This document shows positions 1 to 9,013 of a DNA stretch of 64,000 nucleotides, piece after piece (position 1 is the stretch's first letter; each line of letters starts with the position of its first letter). A program made the translations under genes and the position numbers. This DNA comes from Paenibacillus sp. OV219. Lineage in GTDB: Bacteria; Bacillota; Bacilli; Paenibacillales; Paenibacillaceae. The notes under the pieces were generated by a model. It saw nothing but the letters and a program-made list of their open reading frames with translations, was not told where the DNA came from and did no database searches. The stretch covers positions 682,001 to 746,000 of the forward strand of contig NZ_FOCJ01000001.1 of assembly GCF_900110075.1 (NCBI RefSeq), given 5' to 3'.

Positions 1-112
1 AACATCGTGCTACAATGGCGAGCCAGATGCTTGCGGCGAATGCGACAGCTGCAGACTGCGATTGAAAGGCTTTGCTGAAGCGGGTATGAAAGATCCAATT
101 CCGTATAAATAA
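1..112 (+). CDS. queC: 7-cyano-7-deazaguanine synthase QueC, C-terminal end (cut by window edge)
   Basis: The last 37 codons of an open frame that enters from the left edge and stops at TAA 110-112. The peptide carries the family's C-terminal zinc-binding cysteines (SCYNG...[11 protein letters not shown]) and the usual LKGF.EAG..DPI.Y tail. QueC uses ATP and ammonia to turn 7-carboxy-7-deazaguanine into preQ0, a precursor of queuosine in tRNA. The rest of the protein and any queD/E/F partners lie outside the window. A strong terminator follows directly, so this is the end of its transcription unit. Assignment from the Cys pattern is firm even though only the tail is visible. Confidence 0.9.
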   Translation, partial: TSCYNGEPDACGECDSCRLRLKGFAEAGMKDPIPYK

Positions 113-124
113 TAGGTTGGGAAG

Positions 125-160
125 AACCAAACCGCCCTTTTCGAGGGCGGTTTGGTTTTT
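125..160 (+). terminator. Rho-independent terminator after queC
   Basis: A perfect stem (AACCAAACCGCCCT paired with AGGGCGGTTTGGTT) closes a short loop and runs into a T tract. It lies 13 bases past the queC stop. Confidence 0.93.
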
Positions 161-522
161 ATTGCATAGGGTTACTTGCGCGTTGGCGAGTTAGTGAGTG
201 GGCTCACGAGAGGTACGGAGAGTCGGCGGTTCGCGCAGCCGAGGACAGGCTTGAAAGGTCTTGGAAAAGAGGCTGAGAGAGTAAATAGGCACTCAGCACC
301 ATATTCGCTGGCTTACGCTAGGGAACTCTCTCAGCTCAACTTTTGCCAAATGGAGTTGCTGGGAAGTCTGAAAGTTGGAAAACACTACTCTCAGACCCAA
401 AACAGCCACAGTTCTGCTCCGAGAGGCGGAGAATCCGGCTCTCAGCGCCAAAGTCCCTCCGAAAAAAAGTAAAGAGCAGATAAATCAGATGGTCACTATA
501 CGATGTCCGCTGAAGTAAAATA
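161..522. other. Intergenic stretch without a convincing gene, several inverted repeats
   Basis: About 360 bases between the queC terminator and the next terminator. The only open frame (98 codons, + strand) has no ribosome binding site and an unnatural composition, so I do not call it. Visible structure: an 11-bp inverted repeat (GCTGAGAGAGT near 269-279 with its complement near 325-335), a nearly perfect 10-bp inverted repeat near 422-442, and the heptamer CTCTCAG at 328, 388 and 439. This could be a structured non-coding RNA or decayed sequence; nothing decides between them. Confidence 0.4.
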
Positions 523-572
523 GCCGCCTCGTGAGCCACTACCTTTGGCTAACGAGGGCGGCGCTTGTTTTT
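523..572. terminator. Bidirectional-looking terminator downstream of the GGDEF gene
   Basis: Long hairpin: GCCGCCTCGT-AGCCA on the left arm pairs with TGGCT-ACGAGGGCGGC on the right with small mismatches. A T-rich run follows on the + strand (567-572) and TATTTTAC follows on the - strand. It sits just past the stop of the - strand diguanylate cyclase. Confidence 0.75.
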
Positions 573-584
573 ACAAAATAACCG

Positions 585-1784
585 TTATGCTTGCTTGCTG
601 CGCTTCGCTCCTTCACCTTCCGAACGGGATCGCTTCTGCACGGACGGGTGCAGCGAAACCTTGTTCTTGCCGGTCGTTTTGGACTGGTACATTGCTTCAT
701 CCGCTTGCTTGACGACTTCGGCAATTGTTGTACCTTCGCGGGAAACGCTGACACCAACGCTGATTGTTACCATCGTTTCTTTCTCGACGCGGCTCCGGAT
801 AGCTTCCGCCACATCCTCCGGCTTGACGCCAGGTGCTGCGACGAGCCCTAATAGTTCTTCGCCCCCGTAACGTCCTGCTGTGCCGATGCCTGCTGTCTCT
901 TCTTTAATGATATCGGCGACGTGCTTCAGTACGCCGTCCGCTTTATGATGGCCTTGCGTATCGTTCAGCTTCTTGAAATTGTCGATATCGCAGAAGATGA
1001 TGGCGATCCGATTCATCTCGCGCAGCAGCTGCTCCGCTTTCTTGTTGAAGTGCCGCCGGTTGTACAGGCTGGTCAGACCGTCGGTAATCGACGACTGGAA
1101 CGTCATCATAAGCCGTTCAAGCACCCATTCGAACAAGAGCAGAAACAAGAGCGTATAATAGACGATAGGCAGCAAATGTATGAAGATGACCAGTATCGGT
1201 TTGTCTCCATGGAACACATAGCTGTCGGCCATAGCTGAGAGCTGATAAACGAAATAAACGATCAGGCTGGCGGAATAGTTGAATCGCTGGTCGATACCGC
1301 GCAGGTTGAGCAGAATAGCAAAGTTTAGAATGAGTCCATAGAAATCAAGCGCAAGTAGATCAACACTACCTGCGGCGATTGGATTGCTTAGCATCTCAGG
1401 TTTATATGCAATTTGAGCAGCGGTAACGAGTCCTAAGCCGATCATCATCAATAAGAAGGGCATGCCCTTCAATCTTGCGGCTGGGCCGGTATATAATTTC
1501 ATGAAAACAAAGTTTATAATGATAAAAGAGAGTAAGCTGACAAACGAGTATCCAATATGTAAGTATGGCGAGGCTGACCAGTCGGGAACAGATAGGCTGA
1601 TGAGTGCCCCGTTCTGGATAATGACGAGCGGAAGTACGATAATGAGCAGAAGATGCGTCTGGTTTCGTCTGTAGCTCTTGTACAGCTTTATCGCCATGAA
1701 GAGCATGAGTACGAGAATTGTCATCACGCAAGCGGATGTGAAGGTTTGTCCGGCTTGTCCGGCGAGCCAATTAACAAATGTCAT
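585..1784 (-). CDS. Membrane-bound GGDEF diguanylate cyclase without an inhibitory I-site
   Basis: 399 residues. The first ~225 form about seven hydrophobic helices (roughly 18-34, 44-64, 76-96, 107-125, 140-160, 170-186, 196-222). A GGDEF domain follows: metal-binding D266/D268 in FCDIDNFK and the signature GGEEL at 307-311. Such enzymes make cyclic di-GMP from two GTP, and the membrane half presumably senses an envelope or ligand signal. The RxxD product-inhibition site expected five residues before the signature reads AGIG, so feedback control by that site should be absent. The signature ends in Leu instead of Phe. The C-terminus is a basic tail. The gene stands alone between a terminator and a divergently transcribed glycosyltransferase. 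Confidence 0.9.
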   Translation of the reverse strand: MTFVNWLAGQAGQTFTSACVMTILVLMLFMAIKLYKSYRRNQTHLLLIIVLPLVIIQNGALISLSVPDWSASPYLHIGYSFVSLLSFIIINFVFMKLYTGPAARLKGMPFLLMMIGLGLVTAAQIAYKPEMLSNPIAAGSVDLLALDFYGLILNFAILLNLRGIDQRFNYSASLIVYFVYQLSAMADSYVFHGDKPILVIFIHLLPIVYYTLLFLLLFEWVLERLMMTFQSSITDGLTSLYNRRHFNKKAEQLLREMNRIAIIFCDIDNFKKLNDTQGHHKADGVLKHVADIIKEETAGIGTAGRYGGEELLGLVAAPGVKPEDVAEAIRSRVEKETMVTISVGVSVSREGTTIAEVVKQADEAMYQSKTTGKNKVSLHPSVQKRSRSEGEGAKRSKQA

Positions 1785-1940
1785 GTTTGAACCACCTAAT
1801 TATGAGAGTAGACGCACGGTGCAGAATAGAGTCGGTTAAGCCCGGCACATCAGCTTTACAGAAACGTATGTTCTAGTATATCATGTTTTTGGCAGGTCGA
1901 GAAGTAAAATGCAGGTTTGTTTGAGGAGGTTCGCGGGCAC

Positions 1941-3083
1941 ATGAATATTTTGCAGGCATTGTTTTTTCCACCGGAGCAACCGGGCGGCGTGTCCTCAATG
2001 GTTCCGTATATTCAAGAACGTTTCAATAAGCTCGGCTGGGATATGGAGCTGTTCTCGCTGCCGAAACGAGTACGTGGCAAAGGTCAGGAACGTGTCACAT
2101 TCGATACTTTCGATATAAGCATTTATGAGGGAAACCCTATTATTGATAAATATTTGCAAACCTACCGTGATTACGTTTGGTGGACGAAGCTACGGCTGAA
2201 CAAGACATACGATCTCATTCACGCGCATCATCCGATTCCGGCGCTTGTTATGAAGCAGCTGTTCCCGGATACGCCGCTTGTCATGACGATTCATTCCAGT
2301 TATGAGCGCGAGCTTATTCTGAATGGCAAAATCACCGAAGGCGGCATGGAGCATAAGTTCCTCACGTCGATCTACCGCGAAATTGAATCGAAGGCAGAGC
2401 GGATTTTGACGGCTTCGGATTCGTTCCGCAATTATATGCGTCCTTATGTCAATGATGCAGACCGGATCGTTGTCATCCCGAACGGTTTCGATGAGAAGCG
2501 ATTTAAGCCGATTTCCCATGAAAATGCAGTCGTGCAGCTCATTACCGTCTGCCGACTCGTTCCGGCGAAAGGGCTTGATATACTGCTTCATGCGTGTGCG
2601 CAGCTGAAAGAGCGCGGCCAGCCGTTTGTCCTTCATATTATCGGTGATGGGCCAATAAGGCCGGAGCTGGAGCTGCTGGCGCAGCAGCTGAATTTATATG
2701 ACGACATTATTTTTTACGGCTACATGCTGCATCCGGAAGAGTTCATGCCGTTCTTCGACGTCTTCGTGCTCCCTTCGCGGGCAGAGGCGTTCGGATCGGT
2801 TTTCGCGGAGGCAGCGCTCTGCTGGCTGGCGCTTATCGGCACGAATGTAGGCGGTATTGCCGAGCAGATCGATGACGGCATTAACGGCTTGCTAGTCGAA
2901 CCGGAGAATCCGACCGCGCTAGCGAAAGCGCTGGAGAAAGTGGTATCGGATCCGGATTTCCGCTATAACATGGCAAGAGCGGCATGGAACAAAGCCAAAA
3001 AGGCTTATTCGCTGCAGCGCGTAATCGCACAGTTGAAGCAAGTGTACACCGAGATCAATCCAGCTACGGAAGAGTTGGAATAG
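1941..3083 (+). CDS. GT4-family glycosyltransferase
   Basis: Start chosen at ATG 1941, 10 bases after GAGGAGGT at 1923-1930; an earlier in-frame ATG (1917) lies before this site. The 380-residue product has the two-Rossmann GT-B plan: an N-terminal loop PPEQPGGVS near residue 10 where the acceptor side begins, PNGFDEKRF near the middle, and the C-terminal donor-binding signature EAFGSVFAEA (the E-x7-E motif). Retaining GT4 enzymes transfer sugars from nucleotide donors to polysaccharide, teichuronic-acid-like or lipid acceptors. Substrate cannot be read from sequence. No signal peptide, so it acts on the cytoplasmic face. It is 15 bp from yhaO and may be cotranscribed with it. Confidence 0.88.
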   Translation: MNILQALFFPPEQPGGVSSMVPYIQERFNKLGWDMELFSLPKRVRGKGQERVTFDTFDISIYEGNPIIDKYLQTYRDYVWWTKLRLNKTYDLIHAHHPIPALVMKQLFPDTPLVMTIHSSYERELILNGKITEGGMEHKFLTSIYREIESKAERILTASDSFRNYMRPYVNDADRIVVIPNGFDEKRFKPISHENAVVQLITVCRLVPAKGLDILLHACAQLKERGQPFVLHIIGDGPIRPELELLAQQLNLYDDIIFYGYMLHPEEFMPFFDVFVLPSRAEAFGSVFAEAALCWLALIGTNVGGIAEQIDDGINGLLVEPENPTALAKALEKVVSDPDFRYNMARAAWNKAKKAYSLQRVIAQLKQVYTEINPATEELE

Positions 3084-3098
3084 AGAGGAACAGGTGAC

Positions 3099-4451
3099 AT
3101 GGGAGTCACATTTCGATTCATGCACGCAGCTGATTTGCATGTCGACAGTCCGTTTCGCGGGTTGACGGATGCTCCGGCTCATGTGCGAGAAGCGCTCCAA
3201 ATGTCCACCTTTCAGGCCGTTCGAAATTTAGTGGATACGGCGCTGTCAGAAGCGGTAGATTTCGTCGTCATTGCGGGCGATCTCTACGATTCGGCGGACC
3301 GCTCGCTGCGTGCGCAATTGTATTTGCAGCGGGAATGGCAGAGGCTGCACGCCAACGGTGTGCAGCTTTTTGTCATTCATGGCAACCATGATCCGCTGTC
3401 CGGACAAAGAGCGAAGTTAGAATGGCCGGAGTCCGTTTATTTCTTCGGCACTGAGAAGGTGGAGAAAGCAGCCGCTTACACGAAGTCAGGGGAGCTTGCC
3501 GCGTATGTACACGGCATCTCATATGGCACAAGATCGGTCACGGATAATTTGGCTGCAAAATATTACGCAGATAATGGGAGCGGCGTCTATCAGATTGCTA
3601 TGCTGCATGGCAATGTAGACGGGCAGCAGGGACATGATCCTTATGCGCCGTGCAGCTTGTCAGAGCTGGCAGGTTCAGCGTTTCATTATTGGGCGCTCGG
3701 ACATATTCATCAGCGAGAGGTGCTGCATACTTTTCCTCATGTCGTCTATTCGGGGAACACACAAGGCAGACACTCGAAGGAAACCGGTGCAAAAGGGGCG
3801 TACATCGTCGATGTGTCAGCCTCATTTGATACGGAGCTTAAGTTCGTGCCCCTCGATACGGTAAGGTGGGAAAATGCTGTCATTGAAATTGATGGCATTG
3901 AATCAGAGCAAGCATTGTTAGGCGTGTTGGAACAGGCTATTGCATCTGTTGCAGCTGGTTGTGAGAGACGAAGCTGTATGCTGAGATTGAGTCTGCAAGG
4001 CAGAGGGCCGCTGCATCATCAACTGTCAGAGGCTAGCTTCATGCAAGAGCTGCTTCATGGCATTCGAGTGCGGATCTCTGATTTGCATGAATCACTTGAC
4101 GATGCTGCCGAGCCCTGGTGTTGGGTTTATCAGATCGATGCGTTGTCCGGCGCTGAGATTGATTATGTGATGCTTGCTAGAGAGGATAGCTTCACTGGCG
4201 AGCTAATCCGAAGCAGCTTGATTATAGAGGCAGATGAAGCTGCGCTCGGAGAATTGGCGAATGAAGCGCTTCAGTCTCTGTATGCAAATACAAGGCTGCG
4301 AAAGCTCGCTTTGCAGATGCAGGGAGAGCGGTCGCGTCAATGGCTCGTTGGTGCGAGAGAGCTGGCTGCGGGACTGTTAATCGAGGATTCACCATTAAGA
4401 ATGACTGATAAACAAGCAGAATCGGGGTTAGAGGGAGGCGACAAGGCATGA
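3099..4451 (+). CDS. yhaO: SbcD-like metallophosphoesterase / DNA repair exonuclease YhaO
   Basis: 450 residues starting at ATG 3099 behind GAGAGGAACAGGTG. The N-terminal half shows the calcineurin-like phosphoesterase motifs in order: D-x-H (HAADLHVDSP), GDLYD, GNHDP, then LHGNVDG and GHIHQRE with the NTQGRH end motif. These coordinate the two metal ions. The protein family pairs with a long coiled-coil ATPase in the manner of SbcD with SbcC or Mre11 with Rad50. The stop overlaps the next start by 4 bp (ATGA), so the two are translationally coupled. The C-terminal half is divergent and probably the capping or partner-binding domain. Confidence 0.9.
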   Translation: MGVTFRFMHAADLHVDSPFRGLTDAPAHVREALQMSTFQAVRNLVDTALSEAVDFVVIAGDLYDSADRSLRAQLYLQREWQRLHANGVQLFVIHGNHDPLSGQRAKLEWPESVYFFGTEKVEKAAAYTKSGELAAYVHGISYGTRSVTDNLAAKYYADNGSGVYQIAMLHGNVDGQQGHDPYAPCSLSELAGSAFHYWALGHIHQREVLHTFPHVVYSGNTQGRHSKETGAKGAYIVDVSASFDTELKFVPLDTVRWENAVIEIDGIESEQALLGVLEQAIASVAAGCERRSCMLRLSLQGRGPLHHQLSEASFMQELLHGIRVRISDLHESLDDAAEPWCWVYQIDALSGAEIDYVMLAREDSFTGELIRSSLIIEADEAALGELANEALQSLYANTRLRKLALQMQGERSRQWLVGARELAAGLLIEDSPLRMTDKQAESGLEGGDKA

Positions 4452-7400
4452 AGCTGCGGGGCTTGCATATTGATGGCTTCGGCAAGCTAAGCGACCGAGC
4501 GTATCGCTTCGATGCGCCTGTTACGATCGTCTATGGCCCGAATGAAGCGGGTAAGAGCACGATGATGAGCTTTATTCGCTCGATGCTGTTCGGCTTTGCG
4601 AGCAAAGGCAACCCAGCAGAACGGCTGGCACCAGTGAACGGTGGTCGCCATGGCGGGAGATTGTTTTTTGAAAATGCCGATGGGGTCGGTTATGTGCTCG
4701 AGCGCTTTGGAGAAGTGTCCAGCAGAATCAGTGTCCGAATCGAGCAAAATGAAGATGTACATAGCGCTTCCAGTGGAGCAACGCTTGCAGCAGAAGTGCT
4801 TACACAGCAGCAGTGGGAGCGAATGTTTCTTGGCGGTGTCAATGAGCGGTTGTTCCGCGAGCTGTACGCCATTACGCTAACAGAGCTGCAGGCAATCGGG
4901 ATGCTCGAAGGGGACGAGCTTGGCAAGCAGTTATATCACACCGGATGGAATGGCGGTGGCGCCATTGCGAAGACGGAGAAGCTGCTAACCGCGCAGCAAG
5001 ACAGTCTGTATCGGCCTCGAGGCAGCACGCAACAGATGAATAAGCTCGTGAAATCACTGGAAGAGACGGAAGCGCAGCTGAGACAGCTGGAGGACGGAAT
5101 TGCTGCGTACAATGCGTTATCCGAGGAACTGGCTGGCGCGGAAGCGGAGCTCGATCAGATCGATCATCAGCTGCCTATGCTGCGCGAACGCGAGCAACTG
5201 CTTGCGAGAGCGTGTGAGCTATGGGAGATTTGGGTGGAGCGGCTGGCGCTGCTTCATGAGCAGGCGGCAATGGGGACTTCGATGCCTAGGCTCGCCGCGG
5301 ATGCGCGTTCTCGCTGGGAAGTTATTGCGGCAGATCTCTATCGCTTGAAGCAGGAGCTGGAGCAATCGAGTGCGCTTGTAGAGCGGCAACAACGAGAATA
5401 TAACGCTCTGACTGTCGATGAAGAACTGTTAATAAGAAAGATTGAGATTGAGTCGCTTATGCTGTCAGTGGAATCCATGAACGCAGCTCGTCAGTCGCTC
5501 GTTGAGCTGATCGCAGAAGCGAGGGAAGATATTGAAGCTGTGCACCGGTTAATCGCTCAGATCTCGCCGGAATGGAATGAAGGCTCGGTGCGCTCCTTTC
5601 AATCTGGTGTAGCGGAGCGGGAAGCGATTCGGGTATTCCGAGCTGCGCTTCAGGAGCGAGAGAAAGCACTCAGTCAAGCTGAAGCGGAGCTTCGTGCTGC
5701 TACTGTGCAGCTTAAGGAAGCGGATGTGCAGATTGTGGGGCTGGATACGGAACGGGAGCAAGCTCCGGGGCAAGGGATCGAGCTGCTTCCTCAAACATTG
5801 GAGGCGCTGCGAAGCGTATCCAGACAATTCGAGGAAGCATGGCATGAGCTTGAGCTTGCGCAGGTTCGCGCGCAAGCGGGTTCTGTTGTGGTGGGGCGGC
5901 GGCGCGTACCTGACGCTGCATATTGGACTGCCAGCGGGGTGATGGCCGCTGGTGCTGTTTTGTTAGCCGCGGCAGGCCGGCCTGCCGCGGCAGCGGCCGC
6001 CGGGGCTCTGGCGGCTGCGCTGGCGGCACCGCCGCTGCTGCGTCTTGCGCAGCGGCAGCCGCAAGCCGCGGCCGCAGGCGCGCGCGCCATGGCTGCGCCG
6101 CTGGGCCGTGGCGGCCGCGCGCGGCGCGGGCGTGCGCCAGCGCTAGCGGCGGCAGCGCCAACAGCGGCTGCGGTGCATGCGCAGCCGCTTGCAGCCGCGC
6201 AGCGGCGCGTCGCGGCCGCGCTGCAGCAGCTCGCGCGCGAAGCCGAGCCGCTGCTGCACGGCCTGCTCGCGGCGAGCGCAGCGCCGCCGCAGGCGCTTGC
6301 TGCGGCGCACAGCGAAGCTGCCGCAGCGGCGCAAGAGTCGCCGCTTCGCGGCTATTCCGGCGCAGCCGAGGGCGCTGCGCCGCTGCTCTCGCGCCTACGC
6401 GCTGCGATCGACGCGCGGCAGGATGAGCTCCGCGCGAGCGCTAGCACCGCGGAGCGCGTTCGCGAGCTCTCGCGCCGGCAAGCCCGGCTGCGCGCGCAGC
6501 ATGAAGCCGCAACAGCCGCGGCCGAGCACGCGGCCGATGCGGCGGAAGCAATCGCGGTCAAGTGGCGCGATTGGCTAACGGCAAGGGCGCTTCAGGCGGA
6601 GTTATCGCCTGAAGCAGCCCTTGAAACATACGATCTCGCTGAGCAGGCGCAGCTTCGATTACAAGCCTATGACCGCGCCGCAAGCAAGGCGGCGCGAATT
6701 GAACAGCAGCTTGCTGATTTCGAGCAAGCCGCCTTCGGACTGTCCGAAGCGTTCCCGTCGGTCTGTTACAGGGCGCACGGCGATGCTGCAGCGGCACTTC
6801 GACTGCTTCAGGCAGAGCTGGACAAGCAAAACTTGCTTGAGAGGCAGAAGAGCGAGCTTAAGCGTCAGCTAGCTGACCAAGAGCTGTTGCTCGCACAGCA
6901 GAGCAAGCATGCCCAGGATCTCGACAATAAACAGCAGCAGTGGTTCCAAGCTGCACATGCTGCTGATGAGCTGGAATGGCTCGATGCGCTTGAGCGCTCT
7001 GAGCGGCTTGCGGCGATTGAGAATGCACGATTTAAGCTAGATGCCCAATTGACTGCCGGCTTATCAAATGTACAGCGCGAGCAGCTTGAGAGCTGGTATA
7101 CGAACGATGGCACTCAGCTTGAACGCATGAAGACTGAGGCTGGAGTGGAGTTGTCGCAACAGGAAGCGCGGAATGTTGAGCTGCTAGAGCATATTGGACG
7201 AAAGCGTCAGCGCATGGAGCAGCTTCTACAAAACAGCGACAGGCAGCGATTGATGATGGAGCGCGAGCAGGCCACTGCTTCATTAGAGCAGCTTATTGAC
7301 CGCTACGCGGTCTTGTCCTTCAGCATGTCGATGATACGCCGTACGAAGCGAATGATGGAGGAGCAGCGTCAACCGGCGGTTCTACGCGAAGCGTCGAGAC

Positions 7401-7771
7401 TGATGAGCATCATGTCTGGCGGCAAATACAAGCGGATTTGGATGCATGAAGAGAAACAGGCTATCTCCCTGGAAACGGAAGATAGCCGGATTATTGAAAG
7501 TATGTATTTGAGCAGAGGGACCGCTGAACAGCTGTACCTCGCAATGCGGCTCGCTCTTGCCGAAGAGGCCTCTTCATCCTCCAACGCATTGCCGCTGATT
7601 CTTGATGATCCGCTTGTCAATTTCGATTACGGTCGGCTGATCGGATCGGCAGCTGTTTTGAGGGAGCTAGCCGAGCGAAGACAGATCATCCTTTTCACCT
7701 GCCATGATCATATGAGGGACGCATTGCTAAGCGCTATCCCAGATGCAGCTATCATCGAACTTATAACATAG
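4448..7771 (+). CDS. yhaN: Rad50/SbcC-like ATPase YhaN with a GC-rich, Ala-rich middle
   Basis: 1107 residues. Walker A GPNEAGKST lies at about 29-37, the signature YLSRGTAEQLYLAMRLA at about 1017-1033, and Walker B LPLILDDPLVNFD at about 1051-1063, separated by long Glu/Gln/Leu-rich coiled coils. This is the standard SMC-like layout of the YhaO partner, implied in DNA end processing. Around residues 490-540 there is a strongly hydrophobic Ala-rich run, where YhaN relatives have predicted membrane helices. Residues about 510-710 are extraordinarily rich in Ala, Arg and Pro and are encoded by DNA of about 80-87% GC, unlike the flanks. The frame stays open throughout, so I see no frameshift. 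The protein is longer than B. subtilis YhaN (about 960 residues), the excess being this block. Confidence 0.88.
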   Translation: MKLRGLHIDGFGKLSDRAYRFDAPVTIVYGPNEAGKSTMMSFIRSMLFGFASKGNPAERLAPVNGGRHGGRLFFENADGVGYVLERFGEVSSRISVRIEQNEDVHSASSGATLAAEVLTQQQWERMFLGGVNERLFRELYAITLTELQAIGMLEGDELGKQLYHTGWNGGGAIAKTEKLLTAQQDSLYRPRGSTQQMNKLVKSLEETEAQLRQLEDGIAAYNALSEELAGAEAELDQIDHQLPMLREREQLLARACELWEIWVERLALLHEQAAMGTSMPRLAADARSRWEVIAADLYRLKQELEQSSALVERQQREYNALTVDEELLIRKIEIESLMLSVESMNAARQSLVELIAEAREDIEAVHRLIAQISPEWNEGSVRSFQSGVAEREAIRVFRAALQEREKALSQAEAELRAATVQLKEADVQIVGLDTEREQAPGQGIELLPQTLEALRSVSRQFEEAWHELELAQVRAQAGSVVVGRRRVPDAAYWTASGVMAAGAVLLAAAGRPAAAAAAGALAAALAAPPLLRLAQRQPQAAAAGARAMAAPLGRGGRARRGRAPALAAAAPTAAAVHAQPLAAAQRRVAAALQQLAREAEPLLHGLLAASAAPPQALAAAHSEAAAAAQESPLRGYSGAAEGAAPLLSRLRAAIDARQDELRASASTAERVRELSRRQARLRAQHEAATAAAEHAADAAEAIAVKWRDWLTARALQAELSPEAALETYDLAEQAQLRLQAYDRAASKAARIEQQLADFEQAAFGLSEAFPSVCYRAHGDAAAALRLLQAELDKQNLLERQKSELKRQLADQELLLAQQSKHAQDLDNKQQQWFQAAHAADELEWLDALERSERLAAIENARFKLDAQLTAGLSNVQREQLESWYTNDGTQLERMKTEAGVELSQQEARNVELLEHIGRKRQRMEQLLQNSDRQRLMMEREQATASLEQLIDRYAVLSFSMSMIRRTKRMMEEQRQPAVLREASRLMSIMSGGKYKRIWMHEEKQAISLETEDSRIIESMYLSRGTAEQLYLAMRLALAEEASSSSNALPLILDDPLVNFDYGRLIGSAAVLRELAERRQIILFTCHDHMRDALLSAIPDAAIIELIT

Positions 7772-7865
7772 CCGCTGAGGCTTCTCTTTCACTTTCATGA
7801 GCTCTCACGCCGCCTAGGCTTTCTTACCAATCACTTCTATAGCTTTCTCATACTCCCAATTCACC

Positions 7866-8909
7866 CTAATCCCTAGCCGGAGGTCGCTGCCGAATGAGCA
7901 GCACCAGCCACCCGAGGCTGATCAGTCCGAATAGTGGGTAGAGCGTTGAGAGAAGCGGCCCGAAGCCGATCTGGCTGGCGACGTAGCAGCAGGCGAGGGT
8001 GATGATCGTGAGCAGCGTCCGAGAGATTTTTAGCCGCTCCTGAAGCTGTAACGTCAGACCATAGATGTCAGCGATGAGCGTCGTGAAGATCTCTGCGAAG
8101 ATCAGGAAGATATAGATCAGCTGGATGCCATGCCCGAGCTCGCGAGCGATGCCGCCCATCGGTATGGCGAATTGACGGATGCCCGGCATATAGACGGATA
8201 AGGCTATGTGACCTGCGAGCAGCATGAAGCCGATGCCAATGCCGCCGACCCAGGAGCCGTATACAATCGTTTTACGGTCATGCATTTCCGCCCCGAGCGG
8301 AACGAGTACGGCTTGCGCCATAGAGAGATTGAACGCAGCATACAAGAACGGTGAAGCCCAGATCGAGAGCAGCGAATGATCACTGCTTAGAAGCAGCCAT
8401 CTGTTCGCACCTGGCGTCTGCACCGTATCAATAATAATAAGCACCGTGAACAACAGCATAATGGGTACAACGATGGCATTGACAGCCAGAATGGCGTTCA
8501 TTCCTTTGCGAAGCAGCAAGAAGCAGCCGAAGATTGTAATTAACAGGCCTGACTGATAGGAGATATTCCAGTTCTCCGAGAATATCGAGCCTGCACCTGC
8601 GAGCATGACTGCGCACACGCCGAACAGCATAAGCAGCATGAAATGGCTGACCCATCGCCCGTACCGCTCGCCGAACAGCACTTTATTGACATCTTCATAC
8701 GATTTGGCGCGGATATCGGCGGCGATAAGCATCATTTTGGCGCCAAGCCATATAAACATAAGTGTCGCCATAATAATGGTAATCGCGCCAGGTAATCCGA
8801 ACCGCGTAAAAAACTGCAATATTTCTTGGCCAGTTGCAAACCCTGCACCAACAATTGTACCCATATACGTAAAAGCAATTTGTAGTACCTTGCTCGTCCG
8901 TTTCATCAT
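7866..8909 (-). CDS. ykvI: YkvI-family membrane transporter-like protein
   Basis: 347 residues with about ten hydrophobic helices. The N-terminal FTYMGTIVGAGFATGQEILQ segment is the unwound first helix typical of the APC/LeuT-fold superfamily, and the overall pattern matches the YkvI family of Bacillus. The transported solute is unknown. The start ATG 8909 is preceded by AGGAGGT at good distance. It is divergent from arsB; the 104-bp gap holds an inverted repeat ATACCT-N7-AGGTAT (8939-8957) that could be an operator for either gene. Confidence 0.8.
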   Translation of the reverse strand: MMKRTSKVLQIAFTYMGTIVGAGFATGQEILQFFTRFGLPGAITIIMATLMFIWLGAKMMLIAADIRAKSYEDVNKVLFGERYGRWVSHFMLLMLFGVCAVMLAGAGSIFSENWNISYQSGLLITIFGCFLLLRKGMNAILAVNAIVVPIMLLFTVLIIIDTVQTPGANRWLLLSSDHSLLSIWASPFLYAAFNLSMAQAVLVPLGAEMHDRKTIVYGSWVGGIGIGFMLLAGHIALSVYMPGIRQFAIPMGGIARELGHGIQLIYIFLIFAEIFTTLIADIYGLTLQLQERLKISRTLLTIITLACCYVASQIGFGPLLSTLYPLFGLISLGWLVLLIRQRPPARD

Positions 8910-9013
8910 CTAAGCCACGACCTCCTATTTCCCAAACGATACCTAATAACAAGGTATGTCCAAAGAGGGACGGGCATGACTATTATGACAGGTTAGTGAG
9001 TTGATCCTACTTC

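Noticed and set aside
176..472. Open frame of 98 codons on the + strand after the queC terminator
   Set aside because: No ribosome binding site, no recognisable composition, and inverted repeats run through it; probably chance.
5712..6578. Several overlapping open frames on both strands in the GC-rich part of yhaN
   Set aside because: High GC removes stop codons in all frames; the yhaN frame is continuous with conserved motifs on both sides.
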